A DNA stretch of 64,000 nt from Clostridium omnivorum (GTDB lineage Bacteria > Bacillota > Clostridia > Clostridiales > Clostridiaceae): NCBI RefSeq assembly GCF_026012015.1, contig NZ_BRXR01000001.1, positions 3,508,728 through 3,572,727 of the forward strand, given 5' to 3'. The notes under the pieces are model-generated. The model had not been told where the DNA came from and did no database searches. It saw nothing but the letters and a program-made list of their open reading frames with translations. This document shows positions 40,056 to 48,911 of this stretch, in pieces. The position numbers and the translations under genes were made by a program. Each line of letters starts with the position of its first letter. Positions within the stretch are counted from its first letter, which is position 1.

Positions 40056-41612
40056 ATGAAAAAGATAAAACCTATAGTTTTCTTTCCACCGGTTATTCTG
40101 CTGATTGCAGCAGTAATTATGAGCTTTGTAAATAAAGATGCCTTTGGAAAAGCTGTTAACGGAGCCAACTCATGGATTTTGGTTAATTTTGGGTGGTTAT
40201 TTAGTTTGAGCGGAATTATATTTTTAGTAATAATAATAGGATTATATTTTTCTCCTTTTGGAAAAGTAAAAATAGGAGGCTCTAAAGCAAAGCCAATGCT
40301 TGGAAGATTTGAATGGTTCTCAATAACTTTAACTACAGGCATAGCTATTGGAATACTTTTCTGGGCAACAGCTGAGCCAATGTATCATTTAACAGCACCA
40401 CCAAAATCATTAGGAATTGCACCTAATTCACCTGAAGCAGCAATATTTTCAATGTCAACTCTAATGCTTCACTGGACTTTTACACCATATGCTATATATA
40501 CTATCCCAACAATAATATTTGCTTTTGTTTATTATAATATGAAAAAACAATATAGTTTAGGGTCTACACTATATCCATTAATCGGAGAAAAATCCTATGG
40601 AACAGGTGGGCAAATAATTGATGCTATCTGTCTTTATGCCTTAGTAGGTGGAATGGCTGCTTCACTTGGAACAGGAGTTCTAACAGTTTCAGGTGGACTT
40701 AACTATATGTTTGGAATTAAGAGTAACTCCACACTATGGCTTTTTGTTGATATAGCCATAGTTGCAGCTTTTGTAATTTCTGCTATTACGGGACTTATGA
40801 ATGGAGTTAAAAATCTTTCTCAGATAAATACCTGGATTTTTATAGGACTTGCTGTATTTGTTTTTGTTGTAGGACCAACAGTATATATACTGAACTTAAA
40901 CGTAGAGTCTTTTGCAAACTATATAACTCATTTCTTTGAAAAGAGTCTATTTACAGGTATTGTTGAAGGGGATTCCTGGCCACAAGGTTGGACAATGTTC
41001 TACTGGGCAAATTGGCTTGCTTGGGCTCCTATAACTGGGCTGTTCCTTGGCAGAATTTCTTATGGATATAAGGTTAAAGACCTTATTATGACAAACTTTA
41101 TACTACCATCAGTATTTGGATTAGTTTGGATGTCCATATTCGGTGGAGGTGCTATATACTCTCAATTGCATGGTGTTCCAATTGCAGATGCCGTAATGAA
41201 TAAGGGACCAGAAGCAGCGGTTTATCTTTTCTTCTCTAAGTATCCTCTGGCAGCCTTAATAATACCTATTTTTATATTTACTTCATTCTTATCTTATGTT
41301 ACTGGTGCAGATGCTATGACTTCTTCCATGGGAGGTATGAGCACTACTGGTATATCGCCAGAAAGTCCAGAACCTTCAATGGCAATGAAAATATTCTGGG
41401 GAGTTCTCCTATGCACTGTATCTTGGGTAATGCTATCATTTGCAGGGATAGATGGAATTAAGATGTTATCTAACCTTGGAGGATTTCCATCCATGTTCCT
41501 TGAACTAGCTATGGCATATTGTATTATATTAGTTGCTAAAAATCCTAAAAAGTTTGATTGCTTTAAAGAAGATTATACAGCAGAAGGAAAGCCAAAAGAT
41601 ATTGAAGAATAA
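40056..41612 (+). CDS. BCCT-family (betaine/choline/carnitine-type) transporter
   Basis: 518 residues from ATG 40056 (ribosome site TTAGGAGGGG); an upstream ATG at 40035 precedes that site. About 12 helices. BCCT hallmarks: GIAIGILFWATAEPMYHL (conserved W-x-x-AEPM), MFYWANWLAWAPITGLFLGRISYG, GGAAIY-like GGGAIYSQLHG. Such carriers move quaternary or carboxylated amines in exchange or with sodium/proton. It ends the operon, separated by a strong terminator. Association with the oxidase/ETF/SDR/kinase genes hints at a betaine-like or carnitine-like part of the substrate, or co-import of an osmolyte. Confidence 0.88.
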   Translation: MKKIKPIVFFPPVILLIAAVIMSFVNKDAFGKAVNGANSWILVNFGWLFSLSGIIFLVIIIGLYFSPFGKVKIGGSKAKPMLGRFEWFSITLTTGIAIGILFWATAEPMYHLTAPPKSLGIAPNSPEAAIFSMSTLMLHWTFTPYAIYTIPTIIFAFVYYNMKKQYSLGSTLYPLIGEKSYGTGGQIIDAICLYALVGGMAASLGTGVLTVSGGLNYMFGIKSNSTLWLFVDIAIVAAFVISAITGLMNGVKNLSQINTWIFIGLAVFVFVVGPTVYILNLNVESFANYITHFFEKSLFTGIVEGDSWPQGWTMFYWANWLAWAPITGLFLGRISYGYKVKDLIMTNFILPSVFGLVWMSIFGGGAIYSQLHGVPIADAVMNKGPEAAVYLFFSKYPLAALIIPIFIFTSFLSYVTGADAMTSSMGGMSTTGISPESPEPSMAMKIFWGVLLCTVSWVMLSFAGIDGIKMLSNLGGFPSMFLELAMAYCIILVAKNPKKFDCFKEDYTAEGKPKDIEE

Positions 41613-41614
41613 AA

Positions 41615-41638
41615 AAAACCAGGCATTAGCCTGGTTTT
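41615..41638. terminator. Bidirectional terminator
   Basis: Perfect 10-bp stem AAAACCAGGC/GCCTGGTTTT with a four-base loop and A/T runs on both sides, between the BCCT gene and the convergent activator gene. Confidence 0.9.
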
Positions 41639-41642
41639 AGTT

Positions 41643-44471
41643 TTATTTATTAATTACCTTTATAATATAGCATACCTCATCGTCATTAATATCAATATCA
41701 TATTCTGCTCCCAGTATGTTACAGGCTTCTCTTGCAGCGGCAAATTGCTTAGGGTTATTCAGCTTAAACTCTTCTACATTATCAAATCTCACCTTGTCGC
41801 CGTGAATACATCTATCCAGCATACAGCCCATATGAAGTATTAAGTCCATAATATTGTCCTTGTTGCTGATAGAATCATCTAAGCCCATTTTGATAATAAA
41901 GTTTTTAATATTTGCTACAGCTATTTTTGGATTCACAAATTTTAAGTACTGCTCCAGCATGTCCTTTGACAGCTCATAAACACTCTTGGATACATCTTTT
42001 TCAGATTTTTCACTAAGCTGTGAGCCTTGAATTTTTGTATCTAAGTATTTGGAGAACTCCTCTTTAAACTGTGAACTTAGAATTTTGTTAATTGGGAAGT
42101 AAGGTATACCAATATTAGGATTTATGCTTCCTACAAAGGCTAAAATATCATATTTGTCCGTAAGACTTTTTATATTATTTTTTACTTCCGAGTAGTTTGT
42201 AACTATAAGTTCAATATCCTTTTTATACTTTTCATCAAGATTTTGATTTAATATCTGTTTAGCCATCATGCCAGTGCCTTGCCCAGTTACGCATAAGGTT
42301 ACAATAGCCTTTCTTTTTTCAGAAATACTTGCTGCTGGAACGGTATTAACTACTGCTAGAGAGTTATAAATAGTGTCTAAGTCATCACTGCTGTAGATTA
42401 TTTTTCTAACAGCTTCTAGAAGGAGAAGGGTGGATATGTTAGCTATTGTTTTTATTTTTATAGAAGTTTCTTTTTCTAGTTTATCTCCAAAATTGCACAG
42501 AGAACCCATGTCTACTGCTAATAAAATACCATGTCCTTTATTTGCAGCTAAGGCAGTGGTCTTCAGTACATTATAAATGCTGTCAACGCTGGAATCTAGG
42601 GGCATGTCTATAGCTTTAACAATGTTTGTATTAAGCAGCTTGTTAGCTACCTCTGCCATGCTGGAAGCTGTGCTTTGGCCGTGGCAGATAACTACTATAC
42701 CTATTTTTGAATCAATACAGGCATCTAATTTGTTATTTGCAAGTAATATAGACAAAAACCCTTTTTCATCCTCAGGGACTATAACACCAAAGGTATCACT
42801 GATTTTTTTTATTAGAACTTTTGAGGCATTGTACTCGCTAGGATATTCAGATCTTACCTTTAGTATATTGGAATTAACTATTGGCTTTCCTTCTCTAATT
42901 CTTTGTAGTAAACCATTTATGTGAAAAGCAAAGGCAAAAATAAACTTAGGATTAAGGCTTGCATTTAGTTCTTTTTCGGCTATATTTATTAGGTCGGCAG
43001 ATAAATCCACTACTTCCTTTGGAATTACTTTGTATAGTGCACTCTTATTGAGACCTGCTGCGCTAATATTATTAAGCATACATTTAAAATGTTCATCAAT
43101 TAAGGTTTCGATTTTTGAGTCAAACTGCTCACTATTAAGCTCAGAATCTTTAAGCTTCTTTACATAGTCATTTATCTTGTCGTAAATATTATCATTTACT
43201 TTTTCTGCATAAGAATAGCGCTTATTACCAGGGGATAAAACTAAATATTCATTAATCATATCCACATAGTTTTTATCGTTAATATTTATTTTATTATTGC
43301 TAAAAACATAATCAATTATGTCTTTACTAAGCATTTCGAATTCAATAGAAATGTTATTTTTATTTTTGATGTAATTTAAAAATGACTTTGCGCAAACTAG
43401 CTTTATCTCTGACTTAAGTTGCCCGATATTACCACCCTTAAAGGGATATAGAGCCAGGGCTTTTAAAACCTCAGGGGAAATTCTAATATCCTTGTTTAGA
43501 TTTATGCACTCATAATAAAAGAGAGTTTCTATAATCTCCATCTTTTCTTCAATAGCCTTTTCTCTAAAAGAGGGCAGAGTTATTACTACAGGAATTCTCC
43601 TTAAAAAAGTTGTTAAAAGTGCTTCATTTGGTTCTTCTGTAGTGGCCGCAATTATCATCACATTGCTTTTATTTGTATTGCCGGATTCTCCTAATTTATG
43701 ATACTGTCCTTTATCAATGAGATAAAAAAGCATTTCTTGTCCATCAGGAGGAAGTCTATGCACTTCATCCAGGAATAAGATGCCACCATTTGCCTTTGCT
43801 ACTAAGCCTTCTTTATCAGTATTTGCACCTGTAAAGGAGCCTTTAACATGTCCAAAAAGCTCAGAAAGTAAAAGCTGTGGGTTATTAAAGTAGTCAGAAC
43901 AGTTAAAAGCTACAAAAGGAAAGGAACCTTCATCTAAGCCTTTATTAACTTTAGCATATTCATACATGGAGGTGGCAAAGGTGCTTTTACCAACACCGCT
44001 TTCTCCAAGCAGTAAAGTGTGAAGCCCTTTTGGAGGGTACATAAGTGCAGCTTTAGCTTGTCCGATTTGATTTATAAGACTGTTGTTAGCACCAACTAAT
44101 TGGCTGAAGGGGTCTTCAGAGACGTTATCTTCACTTCTGTCTGCAGATTCCTCAGATTTTAGAGAACTAAGTAAGGTCTTAAAATCTTCCAAGCTATATA
44201 CAAGGTTTGTGCCTTCACTATTTATCAAATTTAAAGAAGCTAAAATAGCTTTTGGAAAAAAGGAAACAGGTCTAGAATTTATCTTGATGAGCTTATCCTG
44301 TTTAAAAAGAGTATTTAAAATAGTGCTGGCATTATTTCTAATAATATGCAGATCCTTTTCTATATCGCTTGTATATACTCCAAAATAATTTTGATTTTTA
44401 ATGCAATCATTAATGTAGTCAAGAGTTAGTTTTTTAGTTATATAATCGTTTACTGCATCGATGTTTTTCAA
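41643..44471 (-). CDS. LevR-type sigma-54-dependent activator with PRD and PTS domains
   Basis: 942 residues, TTG start after TAGGTGATA. Order: N-terminal winged-helix-like region 1-90; AAA+ domain with Walker A GESGVGKS (156-163), GSFTGA (211-216, the sigma-54-contacting loop) and Walker B ILFLDEV (231-237); PRD1 about 455-570 (H517); EIIA-Man-like domain with H597 in VICHGQS; EIIB-like domain with C727 in LCVTGQGTG; PRD2 about 835-942. Such proteins respond to PTS phosphorylation and open sigma-54 promoters. The consensus -24/-12 site at 45808 before the PTS operon is its expected target. Preceded in the same transcript by a small membrane protein. Confidence 0.93.
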   Translation of the reverse strand: MKNIDAVNDYITKKLTLDYINDCIKNQNYFGVYTSDIEKDLHIIRNNASTILNTLFKQDKLIKINSRPVSFFPKAILASLNLINSEGTNLVYSLEDFKTLLSSLKSEESADRSEDNVSEDPFSQLVGANNSLINQIGQAKAALMYPPKGLHTLLLGESGVGKSTFATSMYEYAKVNKGLDEGSFPFVAFNCSDYFNNPQLLLSELFGHVKGSFTGANTDKEGLVAKANGGILFLDEVHRLPPDGQEMLFYLIDKGQYHKLGESGNTNKSNVMIIAATTEEPNEALLTTFLRRIPVVITLPSFREKAIEEKMEIIETLFYYECINLNKDIRISPEVLKALALYPFKGGNIGQLKSEIKLVCAKSFLNYIKNKNNISIEFEMLSKDIIDYVFSNNKININDKNYVDMINEYLVLSPGNKRYSYAEKVNDNIYDKINDYVKKLKDSELNSEQFDSKIETLIDEHFKCMLNNISAAGLNKSALYKVIPKEVVDLSADLINIAEKELNASLNPKFIFAFAFHINGLLQRIREGKPIVNSNILKVRSEYPSEYNASKVLIKKISDTFGVIVPEDEKGFLSILLANNKLDACIDSKIGIVVICHGQSTASSMAEVANKLLNTNIVKAIDMPLDSSVDSIYNVLKTTALAANKGHGILLAVDMGSLCNFGDKLEKETSIKIKTIANISTLLLLEAVRKIIYSSDDLDTIYNSLAVVNTVPAASISEKRKAIVTLCVTGQGTGMMAKQILNQNLDEKYKKDIELIVTNYSEVKNNIKSLTDKYDILAFVGSINPNIGIPYFPINKILSSQFKEEFSKYLDTKIQGSQLSEKSEKDVSKSVYELSKDMLEQYLKFVNPKIAVANIKNFIIKMGLDDSISNKDNIMDLILHMGCMLDRCIHGDKVRFDNVEEFKLNNPKQFAAAREACNILGAEYDIDINDDEVCYIIKVINK

Positions 44472-44482
44472 AATATCACCTA

Positions 44483-44677
44483 CTATTTTTTCTTCTTAAA
44501 GCTAGTGCTTTTAAACTTATCAAAGGCCTTAGGAAGTGGTATTTTTTTAGTGTACCTATCTAGGAATAGTGCTACAGCAAAGGCTATTACTGCTAGGTAA
44601 AAGTTTTTATATACTATTGACAGTATAAAAAGCACTAATGTAACAAATACGGAAATGTACCATAAAGCTATCTTCAC
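44483..44677 (-). CDS. Small membrane protein (64 aa)
   Basis: I choose GTG 44677, eight bases after AAGGTGG; the longer GTG 44689 start would overlap it. Two hydrophobic helices (about 3-20 and 24-40) are joined by YK and followed by a basic tail (DRYTKKIPLP, KSTSFKKKK), typical of a small integral membrane protein with the tail in the cytoplasm. No family recognised. It is 11 bases before the LevR-like gene on the same strand, so it shares its transcript and could modulate the PTS or activator, but this is speculative. Confidence 0.6.
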   Translation of the reverse strand: MKIALWYISVFVTLVLFILSIVYKNFYLAVIAFAVALFLDRYTKKIPLPKAFDKFKSTSFKKKK

Positions 44678-44786
44678 AACATTCACCACCTTATGTTTAA
44701 AATTTTCCTTGCTATTATATTTATTTTTATCATAATATAATTAAATTGTAAATACAAATGCAATTTTATGAAATGTACCTGTTATT

Positions 44787-44813
44787 AACTATTATGCGGT
44801 GACGGTAATAGTT
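44787..44813. promoter_or_regulatory. Inverted repeat before PHP gene
   Basis: AACTATTA (44787-44794) and TAATAGTT (44806-44813), with partly symmetric flanks, in the 168-base gap between the small membrane protein gene and the PHP gene. It could be an operator for either divergent transcript. Confidence 0.35.
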
Positions 44814-44856
44814 ATTAAATTATTTTAATAAAAGTTGAAAGGAGCTTGAATTTACT

Positions 44857-45714
44857 ATGAATAGCATTGATTTACATGTACATACCTATAATTCAGATGG
44901 AACAAATAGCCCTAAAGAAATTATTAATATTGCAAAAGAAACAGGATTGAGTGCCATTTCTATAACTGACCATGACAGTATAGAAGGCAATGAGGAAGCT
45001 AGGGTGGAAGCAGGAAAGTGCTCTATAGATTACTTAAATGGCATAGAATTTAGTGCAGACTATGGGGAAGGCAGACTGCTGCATATTTTGGGCTTGGGCA
45101 TAGATATTTACAACCATGACTTTTTAGAGGTCTATAATGGAATTAAAATAGCTAGGGAGAAAAGTGTAGGAGAAATTCTAAAAATAATAAAAAGTAAAAA
45201 TATTACTATAAGCATTGATGTGCTGAGGGACAGGTGCTTAAAGAAAAACCTAGACAGATATGACATCCATAGATACTTTATGGAGGAGAAACTATGCAGC
45301 AGTGCTCAAGAGGTATGGGACAAATATCTGGATCCAATTCCATACAAAAGAGAAGAAATATTAAGTGCAGAAGAGGCTATTTATATAATAAAAAAGGCTG
45401 GAGGCAGAGCTTTTTTAGCACACTATAATAAAAGTATTGGACTTGGTGGCCTCAGCAGAGCAGCTATGGAAAGAGAAATTAGGAATTTAATTGATTTAGG
45501 GCTTGATGGAATGGAAAAATACTATCCAAGCTTTACACTAGAGGATGTACAGTTTGCAGATTATCTTTTAGAGAAGTACAAGCTGCTGGCCTCTGGAGGA
45601 ACTGATTTTCATGGAGGAAATAGATCTGACATAAGACTTGGAATAGGAAGTGGTGGATTTAATGTGCCTTATGCAGTATATAAAAGTATTTTTAATAGCA
45701 TAAAAAATGGTTAA
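44857..45714 (+). CDS. PHP-domain metal-dependent phosphoesterase
   Basis: 285 residues, start after AAAGGAGC. PHP motifs: DLHVHTYNSDGTNSPKE (HxH), ISITDHDSIEG, NGIEFSADYGEGRLLHILGLG, then FLAHYNKS and a final ASGGTDFHGGN. This is the YciV/RnaseAM-like type, acting on 3',5'-bisphosphorylated or small phosphoesters and sometimes on the 5' ends of RNA. It differs from the PHP gene at 23118 in having an expanded middle domain (residues about 95-180). The terminator and possible activator site lie right after its stop codon. Confidence 0.88.
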   Translation: MNSIDLHVHTYNSDGTNSPKEIINIAKETGLSAISITDHDSIEGNEEARVEAGKCSIDYLNGIEFSADYGEGRLLHILGLGIDIYNHDFLEVYNGIKIAREKSVGEILKIIKSKNITISIDVLRDRCLKKNLDRYDIHRYFMEEKLCSSAQEVWDKYLDPIPYKREEILSAEEAIYIIKKAGGRAFLAHYNKSIGLGGLSRAAMEREIRNLIDLGLDGMEKYYPSFTLEDVQFADYLLEKYKLLASGGTDFHGGNRSDIRLGIGSGGFNVPYAVYKSIFNSIKNG

Positions 45715-45761
45715 AAAGTTATGCACTATAGTTTTTTTAAAATTATAGTGCATAACTTTTT
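45713..45761. terminator. PHP-gene terminator and possible activator site
   Basis: An 18-bp perfect inverted repeat, AAAAAGTTATGCACTATA (45713-45730) with TATAGTGCATAACTTTTT (45744-45761), directly after the PHP stop. Besides terminating transcription, it carries two copies of TATGCACTA in opposite orientation and lies about 75-120 bases upstream of the sigma-54 promoter start, where a LevR-type activator would bind. A third TATGCACTA occurs at 45796-45804. Confidence 0.7.
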
Positions 45762-45807
45762 AAGTAAACATTTTCAAAATTCAGAATTGTAAACCTATGC
45801 ACTAAAG

Positions 45808-45824
45808 TTGGCACGGTACTTGCT
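45808..45824 (+). promoter_or_regulatory. Sigma-54 (-24/-12) promoter of PTS operon
   Basis: TTGGCACGGTACTTGCT matches the consensus TGGCAC-N5-TTGC[A/T] exactly, with GG at 45810-45811 and GC at 45822-45823. The start would be near 45836, about 33 bases before the EIIA gene. Confidence 0.93.
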
Positions 45825-45868
45825 AAGAATATAGGTACAAAGAAAATTAGCTAAAGGAGAATGATACC

Positions 45869-46345
45869 ATGGAAGAAAATGTAGCTTTATTAAACGAAGA
45901 ATTAATATTAATGGATTATGGAGCTAATAACAAAGAAGAATTACTAAGGGGCCTGGGAACAATACTAAGAGAAAAGGGATATGTAAAGAACACTTATATA
46001 GATGGATTATTGGAAAGAGAAGAAACCTTTCCTACAGGGCTTAATACTCCAGGAGTAAGCGTAGCTATACCTCATACTTATGCAATACATGTTGAAAAAC
46101 CAGTTATACTTATAGCTAAACTAAATAAGCCGGTAGTATTTAAAGAGATGGGCTCTGGTGAAAACGATGTAGAGGCTAAACTAATATTTATGCTGGCTAT
46201 TAAAAACCCAGATCAGCAGGTTATAACCCTAAGTAAGTTAATGTCGATATTTTCAAAGGAAGAGACTCTATTAGAAATATATAATGCAAAAGAAAAGCAT
46301 GATATATACCTTACACTTAAAAAGGTATTAGAAGAAGATAACTAA
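45869..46345 (+). CDS. PTS EIIA, fructose/galactitol type
   Basis: 158 residues, start after AAAGGAGAATG. Active-site H69 lies in GVSVAIPHTYAIHV, the PTS_EIIA_2 signature, preceded by EREETFPTGLNTPG. It takes phosphate from HPr and passes it to the EIIB that follows. First gene of the sigma-54 operon, so its expression should depend on the LevR-like activator. The separate EIIA, EIIB and EIIC arrangement matches the galactitol (Gat) family. Confidence 0.93.
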   Translation: MEENVALLNEELILMDYGANNKEELLRGLGTILREKGYVKNTYIDGLLEREETFPTGLNTPGVSVAIPHTYAIHVEKPVILIAKLNKPVVFKEMGSGENDVEAKLIFMLAIKNPDQQVITLSKLMSIFSKEETLLEIYNAKEKHDIYLTLKKVLEEDN

Positions 46346-46392
46346 GATATAATTAAAAATTAATTATATAAAAATTAAAGGGAGGAAAAATC

Positions 46393-46686
46393 ATGGGTAA
46401 AATTAAAAAAGTTTTTGTAGCATGCGGATCAGGAGTAGCAACATCACAAACAGTAGCATCAAAAATCGCTAGTATGTGCGAGGATGAAAATCTACCAGTA
46501 AGTGTAGAAGCTGTAGATATTAAGTCTCTAGAAAGCTTAATAGATCAATGTGACATATATGTATCTATAGTTCCACTAAAGACAAAGGATTGGGGGAAAC
46601 CTACATTAAGCGGAATACCATTCTTAACAGGTATGGGAATAGATGCTGAATTTGAAAAGCTTAAAGAATATGTAAAAGGAAAATAG
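46393..46686 (+). CDS. PTS EIIB, galactitol type
   Basis: 97 residues, start after GGGAGGAAAA. Phosphorylated C11 in VFVACGSGVATSQTVASKI is the GatB-type loop. It carries phosphate from EIIA to the sugar in the EIIC channel. Followed after 145 bases by the EIIC gene; the gap contains an interrupted inverted repeat (TATCTCC near 46723 and GGAGATA near 46751) that may influence mRNA stability. Confidence 0.93.
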   Translation: MGKIKKVFVACGSGVATSQTVASKIASMCEDENLPVSVEAVDIKSLESLIDQCDIYVSIVPLKTKDWGKPTLSGIPFLTGMGIDAEFEKLKEYVKGK

Positions 46687-46830
46687 TAATTATCCAAAAA
46701 CTATTAAAAGACTATAAAAAATATCTCCAAGAAATAATAGATTAAATCAAGGAGATAAAAATAAAAAAATACGTTATTTTATTTTATCACAAAAAAGAAA
46801 AAATATAAACAAATTTAGGGGGTAATATTA

Positions 46831-48183
46831 ATGAGCGCAATAATACATTATATCCTTAACCTAGGTGCAGCAGTATTTCTACCAATCATTATGATAATCC
46901 TTGGTCTTAGTATGAAGATGAAACCTAAAAAGGCAATTATAGCAGGTTTAACTTTAGGCATAGCATTTACAGGAATGAGCGAAATCATAAACTTCATGTT
47001 TGGTGCAATAAGTCCCGCAGCTAGCGCATTTGTAAAAAATACAGGAATACAATTAAATGCCATTGATGCTGGTTGGGCTCCAATGTCAGCAATAGCTTGG
47101 GCATGGCCATATGCATTATTACTTTTCCCAATTTGCATAGGAATAAATATAGTAATGTTAATATTAGGCTGGACAAACTGCTTAAACGTAGACTTGTGGA
47201 ATGTTTGGGGTAAGATTTTTACAGCAACACTAGTAGCAGCAGTAACAGGAAGTATTGCACTAGGACTTGTAGGTGCTTCAATACAAATGATGTTAGAACT
47301 TAAGAATGCCGATATTACTCAAAAGCAATTATATGAATTTACCAAAATACCTGGAATTGCATGTACTCACTGTATGACATTAACTGGTGTAATTCTAGCT
47401 CCAATAAATAGATTGCTTGATTTCATACCTGGAATAAATAAGAGCAATATAGATGCAGCTAAATTAAAAGAAAAGATTGGTGTATTTGGCGAAAACAGTG
47501 TTATGGGCTTTATAGTTGGTGCGCTAATTGCTATATTTGCAAAATATGATCTTAAAGGCATATTAAATACTGCAGTTCAAGTTGCTACAGCATTAGTACT
47601 TTTCCCAATGGTTGCTAAGTTATTTATGCAAGCTTTAGCGCCTATAGCAGATGCAGTTGGAGACTTCATGAAGAAGAAATTCAAAGATAGAGAGCTTTAC
47701 ATTGGACTTGACTGGCCATTCCTTGCTGGATTATCAGAAATCTGGGTTGTTGCAATATTAATAGTACCAATAGAATTAATACTAGCAGTTATAATGGCAA
47801 AAACAGGTTCAAACACAGTATTACCACTAGGTTCAATAATAAACATTTCTCTAGTAGTTCCAGCTATGATAGTTACTGGAGGAAACATTATAAGAATGAT
47901 TATATTATGTACCTTAACAACCCCTATATTCTTACTAGTAGGAACAAGCTTTGCAGGAACAGTAACTAACCTTGCTAAAGCTACAGGAAGCATCCAAGTT
48001 CCAAATGGACAATTTATGAGCTGGTTCTCCTTCGAAATACCTGGATTAAGATGGGGACTTGCACACGGATTTAATGTAATTCATGGTGAATTCTTAGGAG
48101 TAGTAGTATTAGCAGTATTAGCTGCATGCTTCGTATTCTATATGAAGTACATGAAGAAAATGGATGAAAAAATAGAAGCATAA
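46831..48183 (+). CDS. PTS EIIC, galactitol (GatC) family
   Basis: 450 residues, start after GGGGGTAATA. Highly hydrophobic, about 10-12 helices. Family signatures: GLSMKMKPKKAIIAGLTLGIAF and the LGWTNCLNVDLWNVW, GLDWPFLAGLSEIWVVAI segments, typical of EIIC-Gat. It transports and phosphorylates a polyol or ketose with EIIA and EIIB. The sugar is not galactitol by default: no gatD dehydrogenase is present and the next enzymes are a class II aldolase and DhaK/DhaL. Confidence 0.93.
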   Translation: MSAIIHYILNLGAAVFLPIIMIILGLSMKMKPKKAIIAGLTLGIAFTGMSEIINFMFGAISPAASAFVKNTGIQLNAIDAGWAPMSAIAWAWPYALLLFPICIGINIVMLILGWTNCLNVDLWNVWGKIFTATLVAAVTGSIALGLVGASIQMMLELKNADITQKQLYEFTKIPGIACTHCMTLTGVILAPINRLLDFIPGINKSNIDAAKLKEKIGVFGENSVMGFIVGALIAIFAKYDLKGILNTAVQVATALVLFPMVAKLFMQALAPIADAVGDFMKKKFKDRELYIGLDWPFLAGLSEIWVVAILIVPIELILAVIMAKTGSNTVLPLGSIINISLVVPAMIVTGGNIIRMIILCTLTTPIFLLVGTSFAGTVTNLAKATGSIQVPNGQFMSWFSFEIPGLRWGLAHGFNVIHGEFLGVVVLAVLAACFVFYMKYMKKMDEKIEA

Positions 48184-48241
48184 GATAAATATTTGAGACA
48201 AGCATTTTAATATAACTTGTAATTTTGAGGAGGCATACATT

Positions 48242-48907
48242 ATGTTAGAAGAATTAAAGAAAAAAGTAGTAGAAATAGCACAGGAAGCAGATAGATCAGG
48301 ATTATGCAAGCACAAGTCAGGTAATTTTAGTATTAGAGATAAAGAAACTGGATATGTAGTAGTCACACCTGCAGGCATAGCAAGAGAAAAACTAACTTAT
48401 AGAGATATATGTGTAATAGATATAGATGCAAATGTAATAGAGATGGAAACAGGCCTAAGACCTTCTAGTGAAGTAATGATGCATCTTGAAGCTTATAAAA
48501 CAAGACCAGATATAAATTCTGTAGTACACACTCACTCAAGATTTGCTACTTCCTTTGCAGTATTAAAAAAGGAAATTCCAGCAGTTGTATATGAAGGAAT
48601 GTCTTATGGTGGAAGAATCCCAGTAGCTCCGTATGGAAGACCTGGTACAAGACAGCTTGCAGAAAGTGTTATAGAACCATTAAAGCTGTCAAATGCAATA
48701 TTGCTTGAAAGTCATGGAGTAGTTGTTGTAGGTTCAGATCCAGACGACACACTTTTAAACGCACACTATGTAGAAGAAATCGCTGAAGTATACTTTAGAG
48801 CATTACTTATTAACGGAGGAAAAGAGCCTAATGTACTGCCACAGAGCGAGCTTCAAAGCTGGGCTTATCCTTCAGAAATAAAATTTGATAAAGTAAAAAG
48901 AGGGTAG
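48242..48907 (+). CDS. Class II aldolase/epimerase (FucA/AraD family)
   Basis: 221 residues, start after TGAGGAGGC. Class II zinc aldolase features: SGNFSIRD near residue 24, VVTPAGIAREKL, PSSEVMMHLEAYKTRPDINSVVHTHSRFATSFAVL with the zinc histidines and glutamate (E, HTH), and a later LLESHGVVVVG supplying the third histidine. It probably splits a phosphorylated ketose into DHAP or dihydroxyacetone plus an aldehyde. The following dihydroxyacetone-kinase genes suggest that free dihydroxyacetone or a related triose may be produced. Exact stereochemistry unknown. Confidence 0.9.
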   Translation: MLEELKKKVVEIAQEADRSGLCKHKSGNFSIRDKETGYVVVTPAGIAREKLTYRDICVIDIDANVIEMETGLRPSSEVMMHLEAYKTRPDINSVVHTHSRFATSFAVLKKEIPAVVYEGMSYGGRIPVAPYGRPGTRQLAESVIEPLKLSNAILLESHGVVVVGSDPDDTLLNAHYVEEIAEVYFRALLINGGKEPNVLPQSELQSWAYPSEIKFDKVKRG

Positions 48908-48911
48908 TGCT

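Noticed and set aside
32136-41612. Carnitine cluster (caiT-fixAB) because of BCCT plus ETF genes
   Set aside because: No CaiA/B/C/D/E-type dehydrogenase, CoA transferase or ligase; the FGGY kinase, SDR and AGPS-like oxidase do not fit carnitine reduction.
32136-41612. Electron-bifurcating lactate dehydrogenase operon
   Set aside because: The oxidase and ETF pair would fit, but the C-terminal HHHGIGKYRNQW is AGPS/YgcU-like and the SDR and kinase would have no role in lactate use.
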